From Hyphomicrobium sp. D-2 (GTDB lineage: Bacteria > Pseudomonadota > Alphaproteobacteria > Rhizobiales > Hyphomicrobiaceae), in NCBI RefSeq assembly GCF_029872155.1, contig NZ_JARXLA010000001.1, positions 62,001 to 126,000 of the forward strand: a stretch of DNA of 64,000 nt, given 5' to 3'. Under the pieces are notes generated by a model. The model made no database searches. It had not been told where the DNA came from and worked only from the letters and a program-made list of their open reading frames with translations. The position numbers were made by a program, and so were the translations under genes. This document shows, one piece after another, positions 17,638-26,261 of the stretch (positions are counted from its first letter, which is position 1; every line of letters begins with the position of its first letter).

Positions 17638-18945
17638 TCAGATCACGCCCTTACGGATCTTGCCGTCCGGCGCTTTGAGGCCGTCTTTGGTGCACACACC
17701 GGACTCCGGGTAGATGGAGAACGGATCGGGCGCGACGTGGGTGTCGGCGGACTTCAAAACCTTGAAGGTGCCGTCGCCCTGACACTGGGCAATTTTCGGC
17801 TTCAGCCAGGTGTTGAAGTTGTTTTCGTCGATCCAGACTTCACCCTCGGGCGAGATGTCATCGCTGATGCGAATACCGCCCGAATGATCGCGAATTGCGC
17901 GCGGGGTGACGTTCTCAAAGCCGACCGCAGCAGCGGCTTTCTCGAAGCCGGCCTTGAACACGTAGGCTGAGAGATACGTCTCCTCCATGTTGTAATGGGT
18001 GACGCCGTTCTTGCCGTACTTGCTCTTCAGGAAGCCTTCGACGAACTTGTGGTTGGTCGGATTGTCGAGCGTCTGCACATAGGGCGCCGACAGGAAATGG
18101 CCAGCACCGAACTCGGCACCCATTGCGCGCGTTTCGATCTCGCCGGTGGTCAGCGATGCGATGGGCATCTGATCGACCTTGAAGCCTTCCTGCTTGAACT
18201 GCTTGTGGAAGGCGACGTCGGAAGCACCCACAACGGTGGAGAAGATGAAGTTCGGCTTGGCGTCGCGGATCTTGTTCAGGACCGGACCAAATTCGGAGCT
18301 GCCGAGCGGAATGTATTCTTCGCCGACCAGTTCTCCGCCGACCTGTTCAAGCCAGATCTTGGCGTTCTTGTTGGATTCCTTCGGCCACACATAATTCGAG
18401 CCGACAAAGAAAACCTTCTTGCCGAAGTTCTCGACCATGTACGGGATCAAGTCCTTCGAATGCTGGTTGGCGATCGGGCCGGTGCAAATGGCGTTCTGCG
18501 TGCATTCGGCGCCTTCGTAGCAGGTCGGGTAATAGAGCAGATGGTCCCGCTGCATGATCGTCGGCAAAATGGCCTTGCGGCTTGCAGACGTGTAGCAGGC
18601 GAACAGGGCGATAACCTTTTCGCGCAGGATCAGCTCTTTGGTTTTCTCTGAGTAGACGCTGAAGTCGGACTTCGCGTCGACAATCACCGGTTCGACTGGA
18701 ACGCCGCCGATGCCGCCCGCCTTGTTGATCTCGTCAAAGGCATATTGAAGGACGAGGGTGGAGTCTTCTTCAGGAACCGCAAGTGCGCCGGTGAGCGAAA
18801 AGAGGACGCCCACCTTAAGCGGCGCGCCCTTCTTCAGCGTCGCGCCCCAGGCATCGCGTGAGCCCGGGATCCATACATGCGGCATTCCAACTGCCGCCGA
18901 GGCGGCCAAGGTGGTGGTTAGCAGTTTGCGCCGGGTAATCTTCAT
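17638..18945 (-). CDS. urtA: Amide/urea ABC transporter substrate-binding protein (UrtA/FmdD-like)
   Basis: Periplasmic binding protein of 435 residues that delivers substrate to UrtBC. The N-terminus MKITRRKLLTTTLAASAAVG is a Tat-type signal with the twin arginine. The mature part is a Peripla_BP_5 fold (KVGVLFSLTGALAVPEEDST, later MEETYLSAYVFKAG). The ligand loop YYPTCYEGAECTQNAI differs from the YYPTYYEG of ordinary UrtA and carries extra cysteines, closer to amide-binding FmdD. Start ATG 18945 has AGGGGG eight bases upstream. It is the first gene of the operon that ends with dmfA1A2 and accessory genes, so DMF or a related amide is the likely cargo. Confidence 0.9.
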   Translation of the reverse strand: MKITRRKLLTTTLAASAAVGMPHVWIPGSRDAWGATLKKGAPLKVGVLFSLTGALAVPEEDSTLVLQYAFDEINKAGGIGGVPVEPVIVDAKSDFSVYSEKTKELILREKVIALFACYTSASRKAILPTIMQRDHLLYYPTCYEGAECTQNAICTGPIANQHSKDLIPYMVENFGKKVFFVGSNYVWPKESNKNAKIWLEQVGGELVGEEYIPLGSSEFGPVLNKIRDAKPNFIFSTVVGASDVAFHKQFKQEGFKVDQMPIASLTTGEIETRAMGAEFGAGHFLSAPYVQTLDNPTNHKFVEGFLKSKYGKNGVTHYNMEETYLSAYVFKAGFEKAAAAVGFENVTPRAIRDHSGGIRISDDISPEGEVWIDENNFNTWLKPKIAQCQGDGTFKVLKSADTHVAPDPFSIYPESGVCTKDGLKAPDGKIRKGVI

Positions 18946-19327
18946 TACAGGTACCCCCTGGGATCTGGCGGAGTGAGTGAGCGCGTCCCCACGACACGTT
19001 CGCTAGAATTATTTTTATAACCAACTAGAGCTATCGACTAGACAAAACGCATGAGTTGTTGCCCAAGGGGTATGCGATTTTACGTTTTTTCCGATGCATT
19101 CGCCGTATAAGTGTGCAGATGCGGATGGAGCCGAGATGGATGTTGCCGGGAGGGTTCAATGGGTGGAGCGCCGCTCGCAGGCCGTCAGAAATTACGGGCG
19201 TTCGCTTGGAATCAGCGGCAAAGTGTGACCATTGTGGAATCTGGGCAGTGGTTAATCGAAGGTCAGCGTTGGGCGCCTCGCATCTAGAGGCTCTGGCTGA
19301 TGCAACGAGCTAGCGAGCGATTAAACG
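18946..19327. promoter_or_regulatory. Divergent control region between the amide-uptake operon and the sensor genes
   Basis: This 382-base stretch holds no convincing gene; a short open frame at 19056-19313 is unsupported. It has three CTAGA copies (at 19003, 19025 and 19038) around an AT-rich stretch ATTATTTTTATAA that could hold the minus-10 region for the leftward operon. AGGGGTA at 19066-19072 reads TACCCCT on the other strand, matching the TACYYMT heptamer bound by NarL-type regulators. A regulator with that type of DNA-binding domain is encoded next door. Sites are proposed from pattern only. Confidence 0.4.
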
Positions 19328-19981
19328 ATGAAGGTCATTATCGCGGACGACCACTGGGTGGTCAGGCAATCCCTCAAGCAGGTGATGCGTAGACTTAACC
19401 AGACGCTTGAAACGTACGAGGCGGAAACCTTCGGCGAATTGACTGCTCTTTTGGGCCAGCATCCGGACACGAGTCTGGTGCTGCTCGACCTGGTGATGCC
19501 GGGGTTCGAGGAGCTGGGTGGTCTGCGGGCACTGCGAACCAAGTTTCGAGACGTTCCGGTTGTTATCGTCTCAGTGCATGAAGACGTTGAGTATGTCATC
19601 CGCTCGGTAGAGCAAGGCGCGATCGGCTACATTCCGAAATCGTCCGATGGGCCCGAGATAGAGCGTGCGCTGGAGCGTGTTCTGGCCGGAGAAGTCTCGT
19701 TTCCGCGGCGCATCTTGGAACGTTCGCGCTCATCTTCGCCGCCACCGCCAAAGCCGCAGACGTCAACCACTCGCGATGTCGATACGTTGACGGAGCGCGA
19801 GCGTGATGTTCTTTCGCTGCTGGGCAGCGGTTCATCTGTGAAAAATATCGCCGAGAAGCTGGGGCTCAGCAGTCAGACCGTGCGTATCCATATCGGCAAT
19901 GCAATGAAGAAGCTCAATCTCCCGGACCGGACGAGCGCCGTGCATTATGCGGTGACGCACTTCGGCCGCGCGCCTGTTTAA
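19328..19981 (+). CDS. NarL/LuxR-type response regulator
   Basis: DNA-binding response regulator of 217 residues. The receiver domain (about 1-120) has the acidic pocket IIADDH, phosphoacceptor Asp54 in LVLLDLVMPG and the conserved Lys in GYIPKSS. A proline/serine linker (SSSPPPPKPQ) leads to a LuxR-type helix-turn-helix (TERERDVLSLLGSG, NIAEKLGLSSQTVRIHI). Three bases separate it from the histidine-kinase gene, which is therefore its probable partner. The adjacent, divergently transcribed amide-uptake/DMF operon is the obvious target. Confidence 0.92.
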   Translation: MKVIIADDHWVVRQSLKQVMRRLNQTLETYEAETFGELTALLGQHPDTSLVLLDLVMPGFEELGGLRALRTKFRDVPVVIVSVHEDVEYVIRSVEQGAIGYIPKSSDGPEIERALERVLAGEVSFPRRILERSRSSSPPPPKPQTSTTRDVDTLTERERDVLSLLGSGSSVKNIAEKLGLSSQTVRIHIGNAMKKLNLPDRTSAVHYAVTHFGRAPV

Positions 19982-19984
19982 TCG

Positions 19985-21541
19985 ATGCGTGATACTTCCG
20001 ATCGACGATCTGTCGACGACGAGAAGCTCGATGCCATCTGGGCGGGGCTTGATGCCACTGATGACGGCATCTTCGTTTGGTCGGCTGAGCGTGCGCTCGT
20101 TTTCATCAACGAAGGCTTTCGCCGCAACTGGGATTTGCCGGTCCGCATCGGGATGGATTACGAAGAGTACGCTTCGCTCATTGCCCATTCGCAGGAGTGG
20201 ATGATCCCCGGCGAACCGGATGAGCGGTTTCAGAACACACTCAACGATTTCGGCGTCGCCACTGACGCCGATTATGAGTGCGCTTCAGGGCATATTGTAC
20301 ATGTCCGGCAGCGGCCATCAGCGCCGGGCGGTATGGTCGTTACATTCACCGATGTGACCGCGATCAAGCGCAACGAGCGGGAGTTGCGCGAGGCGAAGGA
20401 AGCTGCGGAAGCGATGGATGAGGCGAAGTCGCGTTTTCTGCGCGCCGCCAACCATGATCTCCGCCAGCCGCTCGCCTCTCTGAAGATCCTGATCTACAGC
20501 TGCGTGCGGGAGCAGGACGACGAGAAACGCGCCGAGATGCTGCACGCGATGGGCGTGGCGACATCGATCATGGAAGACCTGCTCGGCGCGCTGCTTCAGA
20601 TCGGTCAGCTCGATGCCGGACGCGTGCAGCCGCGCATCACCTCGTTTCAACTTTCGGAGCTGTTCGAGCGCCTGCATATCCAGTTTAATCATCAGGCGTC
20701 GGAGAAAGGGCTGCGCCTCAGGTTCGTGGCGCCAAGCAAGACCGTTGCAACCGATCGCGCGCTGCTGGAGCGCATCCTCAGCAACTTCGTCGGCAATGCG
20801 ATCCGTTTCACTGAGCTTGGTGGCGTGCTCGTAGGGTGTCGCAAGGAAGGGCATGGGTTGCGCATCGACGTTCTCGATACCGGGCGCGGGATCCGTCAGG
20901 AAGATTTCGGGCGCATATTCGAGGAGTTTTATCGCGTCACCGACAATAATCAGATCCAGAAAAAGGGGCTGGGGCTCGGTCTCAATATTGCAAAACGTCT
21001 GGCGGATCTTCTGGAGCTGCCGATCGGGTTGCGCTCTGAGGTCGGCCGCGGATCGACGTTTTCGGTCTGGGTTCCGCTGGGTAACATCTGGCACAGTGAT
21101 ATCAGCGCTGAGGTGGATATCAGCGAGACGGTCGCGGGTGAGTTCGCAGGCATACCGATGCTGCTCATCGAGGACGATGATTTTCTGCGCGAGTCAATGA
21201 CACAGTTGCTGCGGCGCTGGGGGATCGACGTGCATGCTGCCGCGAACGAGGACGAAGCGCTGGAGCTGGTTGAGGATGGCGCGGTCGCGCCCCGCATGAT
21301 CATCGCGGACTACAATCTTGAAGTACGCACAGGGCCGGACGTAATCGCTGCAATTCGCGCCAGGACCGGCGAAGATACGCCCGCCATAATCGTTACGGCA
21401 GATGCTGAGCCGCGGGTGATTGCCGGCATCCGCGACGCGGGTATTCCCGTCTTGATCAAGCCGGTTAGTCCGCCACGACTGCGCGTGATGATGCACAATC
21501 TGCTTTTCGAACCTGATCTTTTGAAATCGGCCGACATCTGA
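19985..21541 (+). CDS. Soluble hybrid histidine kinase (PAS-HisKA-HATPase-receiver)
   Basis: The 518-residue signalling kinase has no signal peptide or membrane segment, so it should sense inside the cell. In order: a PAS-like domain (about 15-125, DDGIFVWSAERALVFINEGF), a HisKA helix with phosphoacceptor His157 in AANHDLRQPL, an HATPase domain (about 260-365, with GNAIRFT and GLGLNIAKRLADLL), then a C-terminal receiver (about 390-505) with LLIEDDDF and phosphoacceptor Asp in IIADYNL. It lies between the response regulator and an AmiC-like binding protein, all on the plus strand. The binding protein may supply the ligand signal; direct interaction is inferred. Confidence 0.9.
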   Translation: MRDTSDRRSVDDEKLDAIWAGLDATDDGIFVWSAERALVFINEGFRRNWDLPVRIGMDYEEYASLIAHSQEWMIPGEPDERFQNTLNDFGVATDADYECASGHIVHVRQRPSAPGGMVVTFTDVTAIKRNERELREAKEAAEAMDEAKSRFLRAANHDLRQPLASLKILIYSCVREQDDEKRAEMLHAMGVATSIMEDLLGALLQIGQLDAGRVQPRITSFQLSELFERLHIQFNHQASEKGLRLRFVAPSKTVATDRALLERILSNFVGNAIRFTELGGVLVGCRKEGHGLRIDVLDTGRGIRQEDFGRIFEEFYRVTDNNQIQKKGLGLGLNIAKRLADLLELPIGLRSEVGRGSTFSVWVPLGNIWHSDISAEVDISETVAGEFAGIPMLLIEDDDFLRESMTQLLRRWGIDVHAAANEDEALELVEDGAVAPRMIIADYNLEVRTGPDVIAAIRARTGEDTPAIIVTADAEPRVIAGIRDAGIPVLIKPVSPPRLRVMMHNLLFEPDLLKSADI

Positions 21542-21567
21542 AACCGCCAGCGAAGGACAGCTCTTAC

Positions 21568-22803
21568 GTGGATGATCGCTCCAAGCCCGTTCCGATCGGG
21601 AGCATGGTTCCGCTTACAGGCCCGTCAGCAGCGGATGGTGCCGAATTCCGCAACGGCATGATCTTGGCCTGCGAAGAATTGAATGCACGCGGCGGTCTTT
21701 TCGGGCGCCCGTTTCAACCCATCTTCGCCGATACGTGCCGGCAGACCGCCAAAGAAGTTGTGACGGCCGCTCGCTGGCTGATCGAGAAGCATCAGGTTCA
21801 CGCGATCATCAACGGATACAATATCGGCGCGCAGAATTCGGAATACGAGCCGATAGCGGATGCCGGTATCATTTACGTGCATGCCAACACGCTGCTGCAA
21901 CACCACGACACGGTGATGAGTGATCCGCAGCGATATTTCGGCTGCTTCATGGCCGATCCGGCCGAGTATTGGTATGGCCCGGGCTTCATCAAGTTTCTAT
22001 CGTGGTTGCGCGACACCGGCCAATGGATTCCAAAATCGGATCGTATTGCGATCATATCGGGATCGACGCCGTACAGTATCGTCATCGCCAACGCGATGGC
22101 GAACTCGGCCACAAGTTTTGGCTGGAAGGTGTGCTTCGGCCCGAAGATCGTGCAGACGCCGACAAGCCAGTGGCGCGATGTCATTGAGGAAGTGCGGGCG
22201 ACAGATCCTGCCGTGCTCGCCAACACGCATTTCTATGCTGGCGATCTGGCATATTTTCAGCGGCAGTTCGTAGAAAACCCGATCGATTGCCTTGTTTATT
22301 TGCAGTACGGGGCTGTTCACCGCACCTTCACAGACATCGCGCAGGAAGCAAGTGTGGGCGTGATCGTCTCGTCGATCGTGGGGCTGCTGCGCGATGAAAT
22401 GGGTAAGCGTTTCGAGGAGCGTTACACGGCGCGCTTTGGTTCCGGCTCGACGGCTTCCATCGGATGCCAATCCTACAGCAACATGCATCACTATGCGGTT
22501 GCAGCGGCGATGGCGGGGGGCTCCGGTGCGCCGGGGAATTTCGAACAGAACAGGAAAGTGGCGTTCGCGTTGCGCGGCATGATCTATCGCACCGTGCACG
22601 GCACGATCCGCTATCATCCCGATTGGCAGGCGGTCGTGCCTTATCCCGTGGTTACGCGCGATCCATCGCTTGGCATGCCGCATATATTCTATCAGATCCA
22701 GGATCTGAAAGAGCGGCTGTCGATGATTGCGCCGGAGCCATACAACACGGAGCGCTTCGTCTATCCACCGTGGATGAGCAAGGGTGCGCCACGCCGTCTG
22801 TGA
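21568..22803 (+). CDS. AmiC-like amide/urea-binding protein without export signal
   Basis: Peripla_BP-type ligand-binding protein of 411 residues, beginning directly with the fold (KPVPIGSMVPLTGPSAADGAE). It lacks the signal peptide seen in the transporter's own binding protein, so it should stay in the cytosol like Pseudomonas AmiC, which binds amides and controls AmiR. Motifs include NGYNIGAQNSEYEPIADAGI and GCQSYSNMHHYAVAAAM, the latter shared with amide/urea binders. The start is GTG 21568, 26 bases after the kinase stop. No AmiR-type RNA-binding antiterminator is present; the neighbouring kinase and LuxR-type regulator seem to take its place. The ligand is inferred. Confidence 0.82.
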   Translation: MDDRSKPVPIGSMVPLTGPSAADGAEFRNGMILACEELNARGGLFGRPFQPIFADTCRQTAKEVVTAARWLIEKHQVHAIINGYNIGAQNSEYEPIADAGIIYVHANTLLQHHDTVMSDPQRYFGCFMADPAEYWYGPGFIKFLSWLRDTGQWIPKSDRIAIISGSTPYSIVIANAMANSATSFGWKVCFGPKIVQTPTSQWRDVIEEVRATDPAVLANTHFYAGDLAYFQRQFVENPIDCLVYLQYGAVHRTFTDIAQEASVGVIVSSIVGLLRDEMGKRFEERYTARFGSGSTASIGCQSYSNMHHYAVAAAMAGGSGAPGNFEQNRKVAFALRGMIYRTVHGTIRYHPDWQAVVPYPVVTRDPSLGMPHIFYQIQDLKERLSMIAPEPYNTERFVYPPWMSKGAPRRL

Positions 22804-22816
22804 TGGTGCGTGTACG

Positions 22817-22847
22817 AAAAAGGGAGCCGGCCCAGGAGACGGCTCCC
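22817..22847 (-). terminator. Rho-independent terminator of the mgs-gmaS operon
   Basis: On the minus strand GGGAGCCG (22847-22840) pairs with CGGCTCCC (22829-22822) across a 10-base loop and is followed by five T residues (22821-22817). It lies about 20 bases past the gmaS stop, the position expected for the operon end. It also sits just after the convergent AmiC-like gene but lacks a T-tract on that strand. Confidence 0.8.
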
Positions 22848-22869
22848 CGATTATGGTGTTTTGACAAGA

Positions 22870-24246
22870 TCAAACGTCGAGCGTGTTTTCCCGCTCCCAC
22901 TGGGTGAAGTGAGACGCATAGGCGTTCCACTCGGTATTCTTCAGCTTCACATAGGCGTTCGCAAATTCGTTGCCGAGCGCGCTTTTCAGTTCACTGTCCT
23001 TATCGAAGCTGCGCAGGGCATCGAGCAGGTTCAGTGGCAGCTTCGGCGCGTCCGTCACCGTATGGCCGAGCTGATACATATCGATGTCGTAGCGTTTACC
23101 CGGATGCGCCTTGAGCGCGATGCCAGAGAGGCCCGCAGCAATCACCGAAGCCTGCAGCAGATACGGGTTTGCCGCGCCGTCTGGCAGACGAAACTCGAAG
23201 CGACCCTTGCCCGGAACGCGCACCATGTGCGTGCGGTTGTTACCGGTCCACGTAACCGAATTCGGTGACCACGTGGCGCCGGAGATGGTGCGCGGCGCAT
23301 TGATGCGCTTGTAGGAGTTGACGGTCGGGTTGGTGATCGCTGCCAGCCCCTCGGCGTGACGCATGATGCCGCCGAGGAAATTGTAGCCCTGCTGCGACAT
23401 GCCAACTTCATCGGTGTTGTCGAGGAACATGTTCTGCGTGCCGGTTTTGTCCCACACTGAAATGTGCACGTGGCAACCGTTTCCGGTAAGGCCGGAAAAC
23501 GGCTTCGGCATGAACGTGGCGCGCAGTCCGTGCTTTTCTGCGATCGATTTGACCATGAACTTGAAGAACGAATGTCGGTCGGCGGTGATGAGCGCATCAT
23601 CAAAGTTCCAGTTCATTTCGAACTGGCCGTTGGCATCTTCGTGATCGTTCTGATACGGGCCCCAGCCGAGTTCCTGCATGTAGTCGCAAATTTCGGCGAT
23701 GACGTCGTAGCGGCGCATCAACGCCTGCTGATCGTAACAGGGCTTTGCGGCAACGTCCTTGCTGTCGGAGATGGCGGTTCCATCGACGTTGATCAGAAAG
23801 TATTCGCACTCAACGCCGGTCTTGATGCGCAGACCCTGACTTTCCGCATCAGCCAGCACTTTCTTGAGAACCACACGCGGGGCTTGCGCGACGCGCTTGT
23901 CATCCATCACGCAGTCGGCTGCCAGCCACGCGACATCCTTTTTCCACGGCAGCTGGATGAGCGTTGACGGATCGGGCACGCCAAACATATCCGGATGCGC
24001 AGGCGTCATGTCGAGCCACGTCGCGAAGCCAGCGAAGCCCGCACCGTCTTTCTGCATGTCGGCAATGGCGGATGCCGGAACCAGCTTGGCGCGCTGCCCG
24101 CCGAACAGATCGGTGTAGGAAATCATGAAGTAGCGGATGCCGCGCTCTTTCGCGACTTGTGCCAGGTCCTGTGACATGTCTTCTCTCAATTCCTCAGCTA
24201 GCTGCGGCAGTTCCAGAGATTGTCTTTTCCAGAAATCGAAAGACAT
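22870..24246 (-). CDS. gmaS: Gamma-glutamylmethylamide synthetase (GmaS)
   Basis: Glutamine-synthetase-family enzyme that joins methylamine to glutamate with ATP, the entry step of the N-methylglutamate pathway. About 458 residues, shorter than bacterial type I GlnA forms. Motifs include GVECEYFLINVD (catalytic glutamates), NDHEDANGQFEMNW, FMPKPFSGLTGNGCHVHIS (metal/ammonia site) and the ATP loop NSYKRINAP. The best start is ATG 24246, two bases after mgsC; the open frame extends to 24273. Sequence alone could suggest a type III glutamine synthetase, but the tight linkage to mgsABC and the divergent mgdABCD makes GmaS much more likely. Confidence 0.92.
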   Translation of the reverse strand: MSFDFWKRQSLELPQLAEELREDMSQDLAQVAKERGIRYFMISYTDLFGGQRAKLVPASAIADMQKDGAGFAGFATWLDMTPAHPDMFGVPDPSTLIQLPWKKDVAWLAADCVMDDKRVAQAPRVVLKKVLADAESQGLRIKTGVECEYFLINVDGTAISDSKDVAAKPCYDQQALMRRYDVIAEICDYMQELGWGPYQNDHEDANGQFEMNWNFDDALITADRHSFFKFMVKSIAEKHGLRATFMPKPFSGLTGNGCHVHISVWDKTGTQNMFLDNTDEVGMSQQGYNFLGGIMRHAEGLAAITNPTVNSYKRINAPRTISGATWSPNSVTWTGNNRTHMVRVPGKGRFEFRLPDGAANPYLLQASVIAAGLSGIALKAHPGKRYDIDMYQLGHTVTDAPKLPLNLLDALRSFDKDSELKSALGNEFANAYVKLKNTEWNAYASHFTQWERENTLDV

Positions 24247-24248
24247 GC

Positions 24249-25574
24249 TCAGAATCCCTGTCCCGGTATCCAATTCGTTCCTGCCAGAGGCACGCGTGCC
24301 ATGGCGGCGGCTTCAATAGTGAGCGCACACAGATCTTCAGGCTCAAGATTGTGTACGTGGTTGTGCCCGCAGGCGCGCGCGATCGTTTGCGCTTCCAGCG
24401 TCATGACCTTGAGGTAGTTTGCGAGGCGTCGCCCGGCGAGTTCGGCGTCTAGGCGCGTGGCGAGTTTCGGGTCCTGGGTTGTGATGCCCGCGGGATCGCG
24501 ACCCTCGTGCCAATCGTCGTATGCACCGGCCGTTGTGCCGAGGGCCTGATATTCGCTTTCCAGCGCCGGATCGTTGTCGCCAAGAGCAACGAGCGCCGCA
24601 GAGCCGATTGCAACGGCATCGGCCCCGAGTGCGAGAGCCTTTGCTACGTCGGCACCGTTGCGGATGCCGCCGGAGACGATGAGCTGCACCTTGCGATGCA
24701 TGCCGAGATCCTGCAGCGCCTGCACCGCCGGACGGATGCATGCGAGCGTCGGCTGGCCGACATGCTCGATGAACACTTCCTGCGTTGCTGCCGTGCCGCC
24801 CTGCATGCCGTCGACGACGACGACGTCGGCACCGGCCTTCACCGCCAGCGCAACATCATAATAAGGACGCGCACCGCCAACCTTGATGTAGATCGGCTTT
24901 TCCCAGTCGGTGATCTCGCGCAGCTCAAGGATCTTGATTTCGAGATCGTCCGGGCCGGTCCAGTCCGGATGCCGGCATGCCGAACGCTGATCGATGCCCT
25001 TGGGCAGCGTTCGCATTTCAGCGACGCGATCGGAAATCTTCTGTCCGAGCAGCATGCCGCCGCCGCCCGGCTTCGCGCCCTGACCGACGACAATCTCAAT
25101 GGCATCCGCTTTGCGCAGATCGTCTGGGTTCATGCCGTAGCGTGACGGCAGATACTGATACACCAGCGTTTTGGAGTGGCCGCGTTCTTCCGGCGTCATG
25201 CCGCCATCGCCGGTGGTCGTGGATGTGCCGGCGATGTTTGCGCCGCGTCCGAGCGCTTCTTTTGCGTTACCGGAAAGCGCGCCGAAGCTCATGCCCGCGA
25301 TGGTGATCGGGATCTTGAGATGGATCGGCTTCTTGGCGAAGCGTGTGCCCAGGACGACCTCTGTGGAGCATTTCTCGCGATAGCCTTCGAGCGGGTATCG
25401 CGACATCGATGCGCCGAGAAACAGTAGGTCGTCGAAGTGCGGAAGCTTGCGCTTCGCGCCGGCACCGCGAATGTCATAAATTCCGGTGGTGGCGGCGCGG
25501 CGGATTTCAGACAGGGTGTAGTCGTCGAACGTGGCCGACTTGCGCGGCGTGGTTGGCGGGTTGTGATAGCTCAT
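24249..25574 (-). CDS. mgsC: N-methylglutamate synthase subunit C (FMN-binding, GltB-like)
   Basis: The 441-residue homologue of the FMN/iron-sulfur core of glutamate synthase transfers the methylamine unit onto 2-oxoglutarate. Visible are the FMN-barrel segments ITIAGMSFGALSGNAKEALG, GRGANIAGTSTTTGDGGMTP and ADVVVVDGMQGGTAATQEVF and the phosphate-binding LIVSGGIRNGADVAKALALG. A cysteine-containing stretch near the end (ARACGHNHVHNLEPEDLCAL) could hold the iron-sulfur cluster. Its ATG overlaps the mgsB stop by one base and its stop is two bases before gmaS, so the four genes are translationally coupled. Confidence 0.93.
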   Translation of the reverse strand: MSYHNPPTTPRKSATFDDYTLSEIRRAATTGIYDIRGAGAKRKLPHFDDLLFLGASMSRYPLEGYREKCSTEVVLGTRFAKKPIHLKIPITIAGMSFGALSGNAKEALGRGANIAGTSTTTGDGGMTPEERGHSKTLVYQYLPSRYGMNPDDLRKADAIEIVVGQGAKPGGGGMLLGQKISDRVAEMRTLPKGIDQRSACRHPDWTGPDDLEIKILELREITDWEKPIYIKVGGARPYYDVALAVKAGADVVVVDGMQGGTAATQEVFIEHVGQPTLACIRPAVQALQDLGMHRKVQLIVSGGIRNGADVAKALALGADAVAIGSAALVALGDNDPALESEYQALGTTAGAYDDWHEGRDPAGITTQDPKLATRLDAELAGRRLANYLKVMTLEAQTIARACGHNHVHNLEPEDLCALTIEAAAMARVPLAGTNWIPGQGF

Positions 25575-26260
25575 CAGTAGGCGTCCGCGTTGTCGATGTT
25601 GAAGTTGTAAAGTTTGCGGGCAGATCCGTAGCGCCGGAATTCACTGGGCTTCACGCCGGTGATGCCGGAGCGCTGCAGCAGGTCTTCGAGCAGTTCGAGA
25701 TGCTCATCGCGCATCTCTTTCTGGACGCAGTCGGCGCCCAGGCTCTGCACGTTGCCGCGCACGAACAGGCGCGCTTCATAGATGGAATCGCCGAGCGCAT
25801 CGCCCGCATCGCCCAGCACGACAAGGTTGCCTGTCTGCGCCATGAACGCCGACATGTGGCCGATGCTGCCCTTGACGACGATATCGATGCCTTTCATCGA
25901 TATGCCGCAGCGGGAAGCGGCATTGCCTTCCACCACCAGCATGCCGCCGCGTCCGGTTGCGCCGGCGTATTGGCTGACGTCGCCTTTAATGACGACCTTG
26001 CCGGACATCATATTTTCGGCGACGCCGGGGCCGGCAGAGCCGTGCACAGTTACGGTCGCCTGCTTGTTCATGCCGCCGCAGTAGTAGCCAACGGGTCCGC
26101 GGATATCGACGCTGACTGGCGCATCAATGCCGACCGCTACGGCGTGGCGACCGTCCGGGTTCAGCACTTCCCATTCGGTTTCGCTGGAGCCTTCGGCGAG
26201 CGCGTGCAGAGATTGGTTGAGTGCGCGCAGCGGCGTCGTAGAAAGATCTATCGCTGGCAT
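25574..26260 (-). CDS. mgsB: N-methylglutamate synthase subunit B (GXGXG domain)
   Basis: The 228-residue protein corresponds to the C-terminal GXGXG beta-helix of glutamate synthase alpha chain. Repeated glycine ladders are visible: GPVGYYCGGMNKQATVTVHG, AGATGRGGMLVVEGNAASRC and GSIGHMSAFMAQTGNLVVLG. It has a structural or channel role in the three-subunit synthase. The true start is ATG 26260, one base after the mgsA stop; the open frame continues upstream only as a shadow of mgsA. In ordinary GOGAT this domain is fused to the others; the split into three genes is characteristic of MgsABC. Confidence 0.93.
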   Translation of the reverse strand: MPAIDLSTTPLRALNQSLHALAEGSSETEWEVLNPDGRHAVAVGIDAPVSVDIRGPVGYYCGGMNKQATVTVHGSAGPGVAENMMSGKVVIKGDVSQYAGATGRGGMLVVEGNAASRCGISMKGIDIVVKGSIGHMSAFMAQTGNLVVLGDAGDALGDSIYEARLFVRGNVQSLGADCVQKEMRDEHLELLEDLLQRSGITGVKPSEFRRYGSARKLYNFNIDNADAY

Positions 26261-26261
26261 T

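Noticed and set aside
18952-18962. TACCCCCTGGG considered as the mate of TACCCCT at 19066 in an inverted pair
   Set aside because: On the coding strand it is the AGGGGG ribosome-binding site of urtA, which explains its conservation without an operator.
19056-19313. Possible 85-codon gene in the divergent control region
   Set aside because: No ribosome-binding site, no domain, and it would fill the region needed for two promoters.
22870-24246. Annotation as a type III glutamine synthetase
   Set aside because: Its coupling to mgsABC and proximity to mgdABCD fit gamma-glutamylmethylamide synthetase better.
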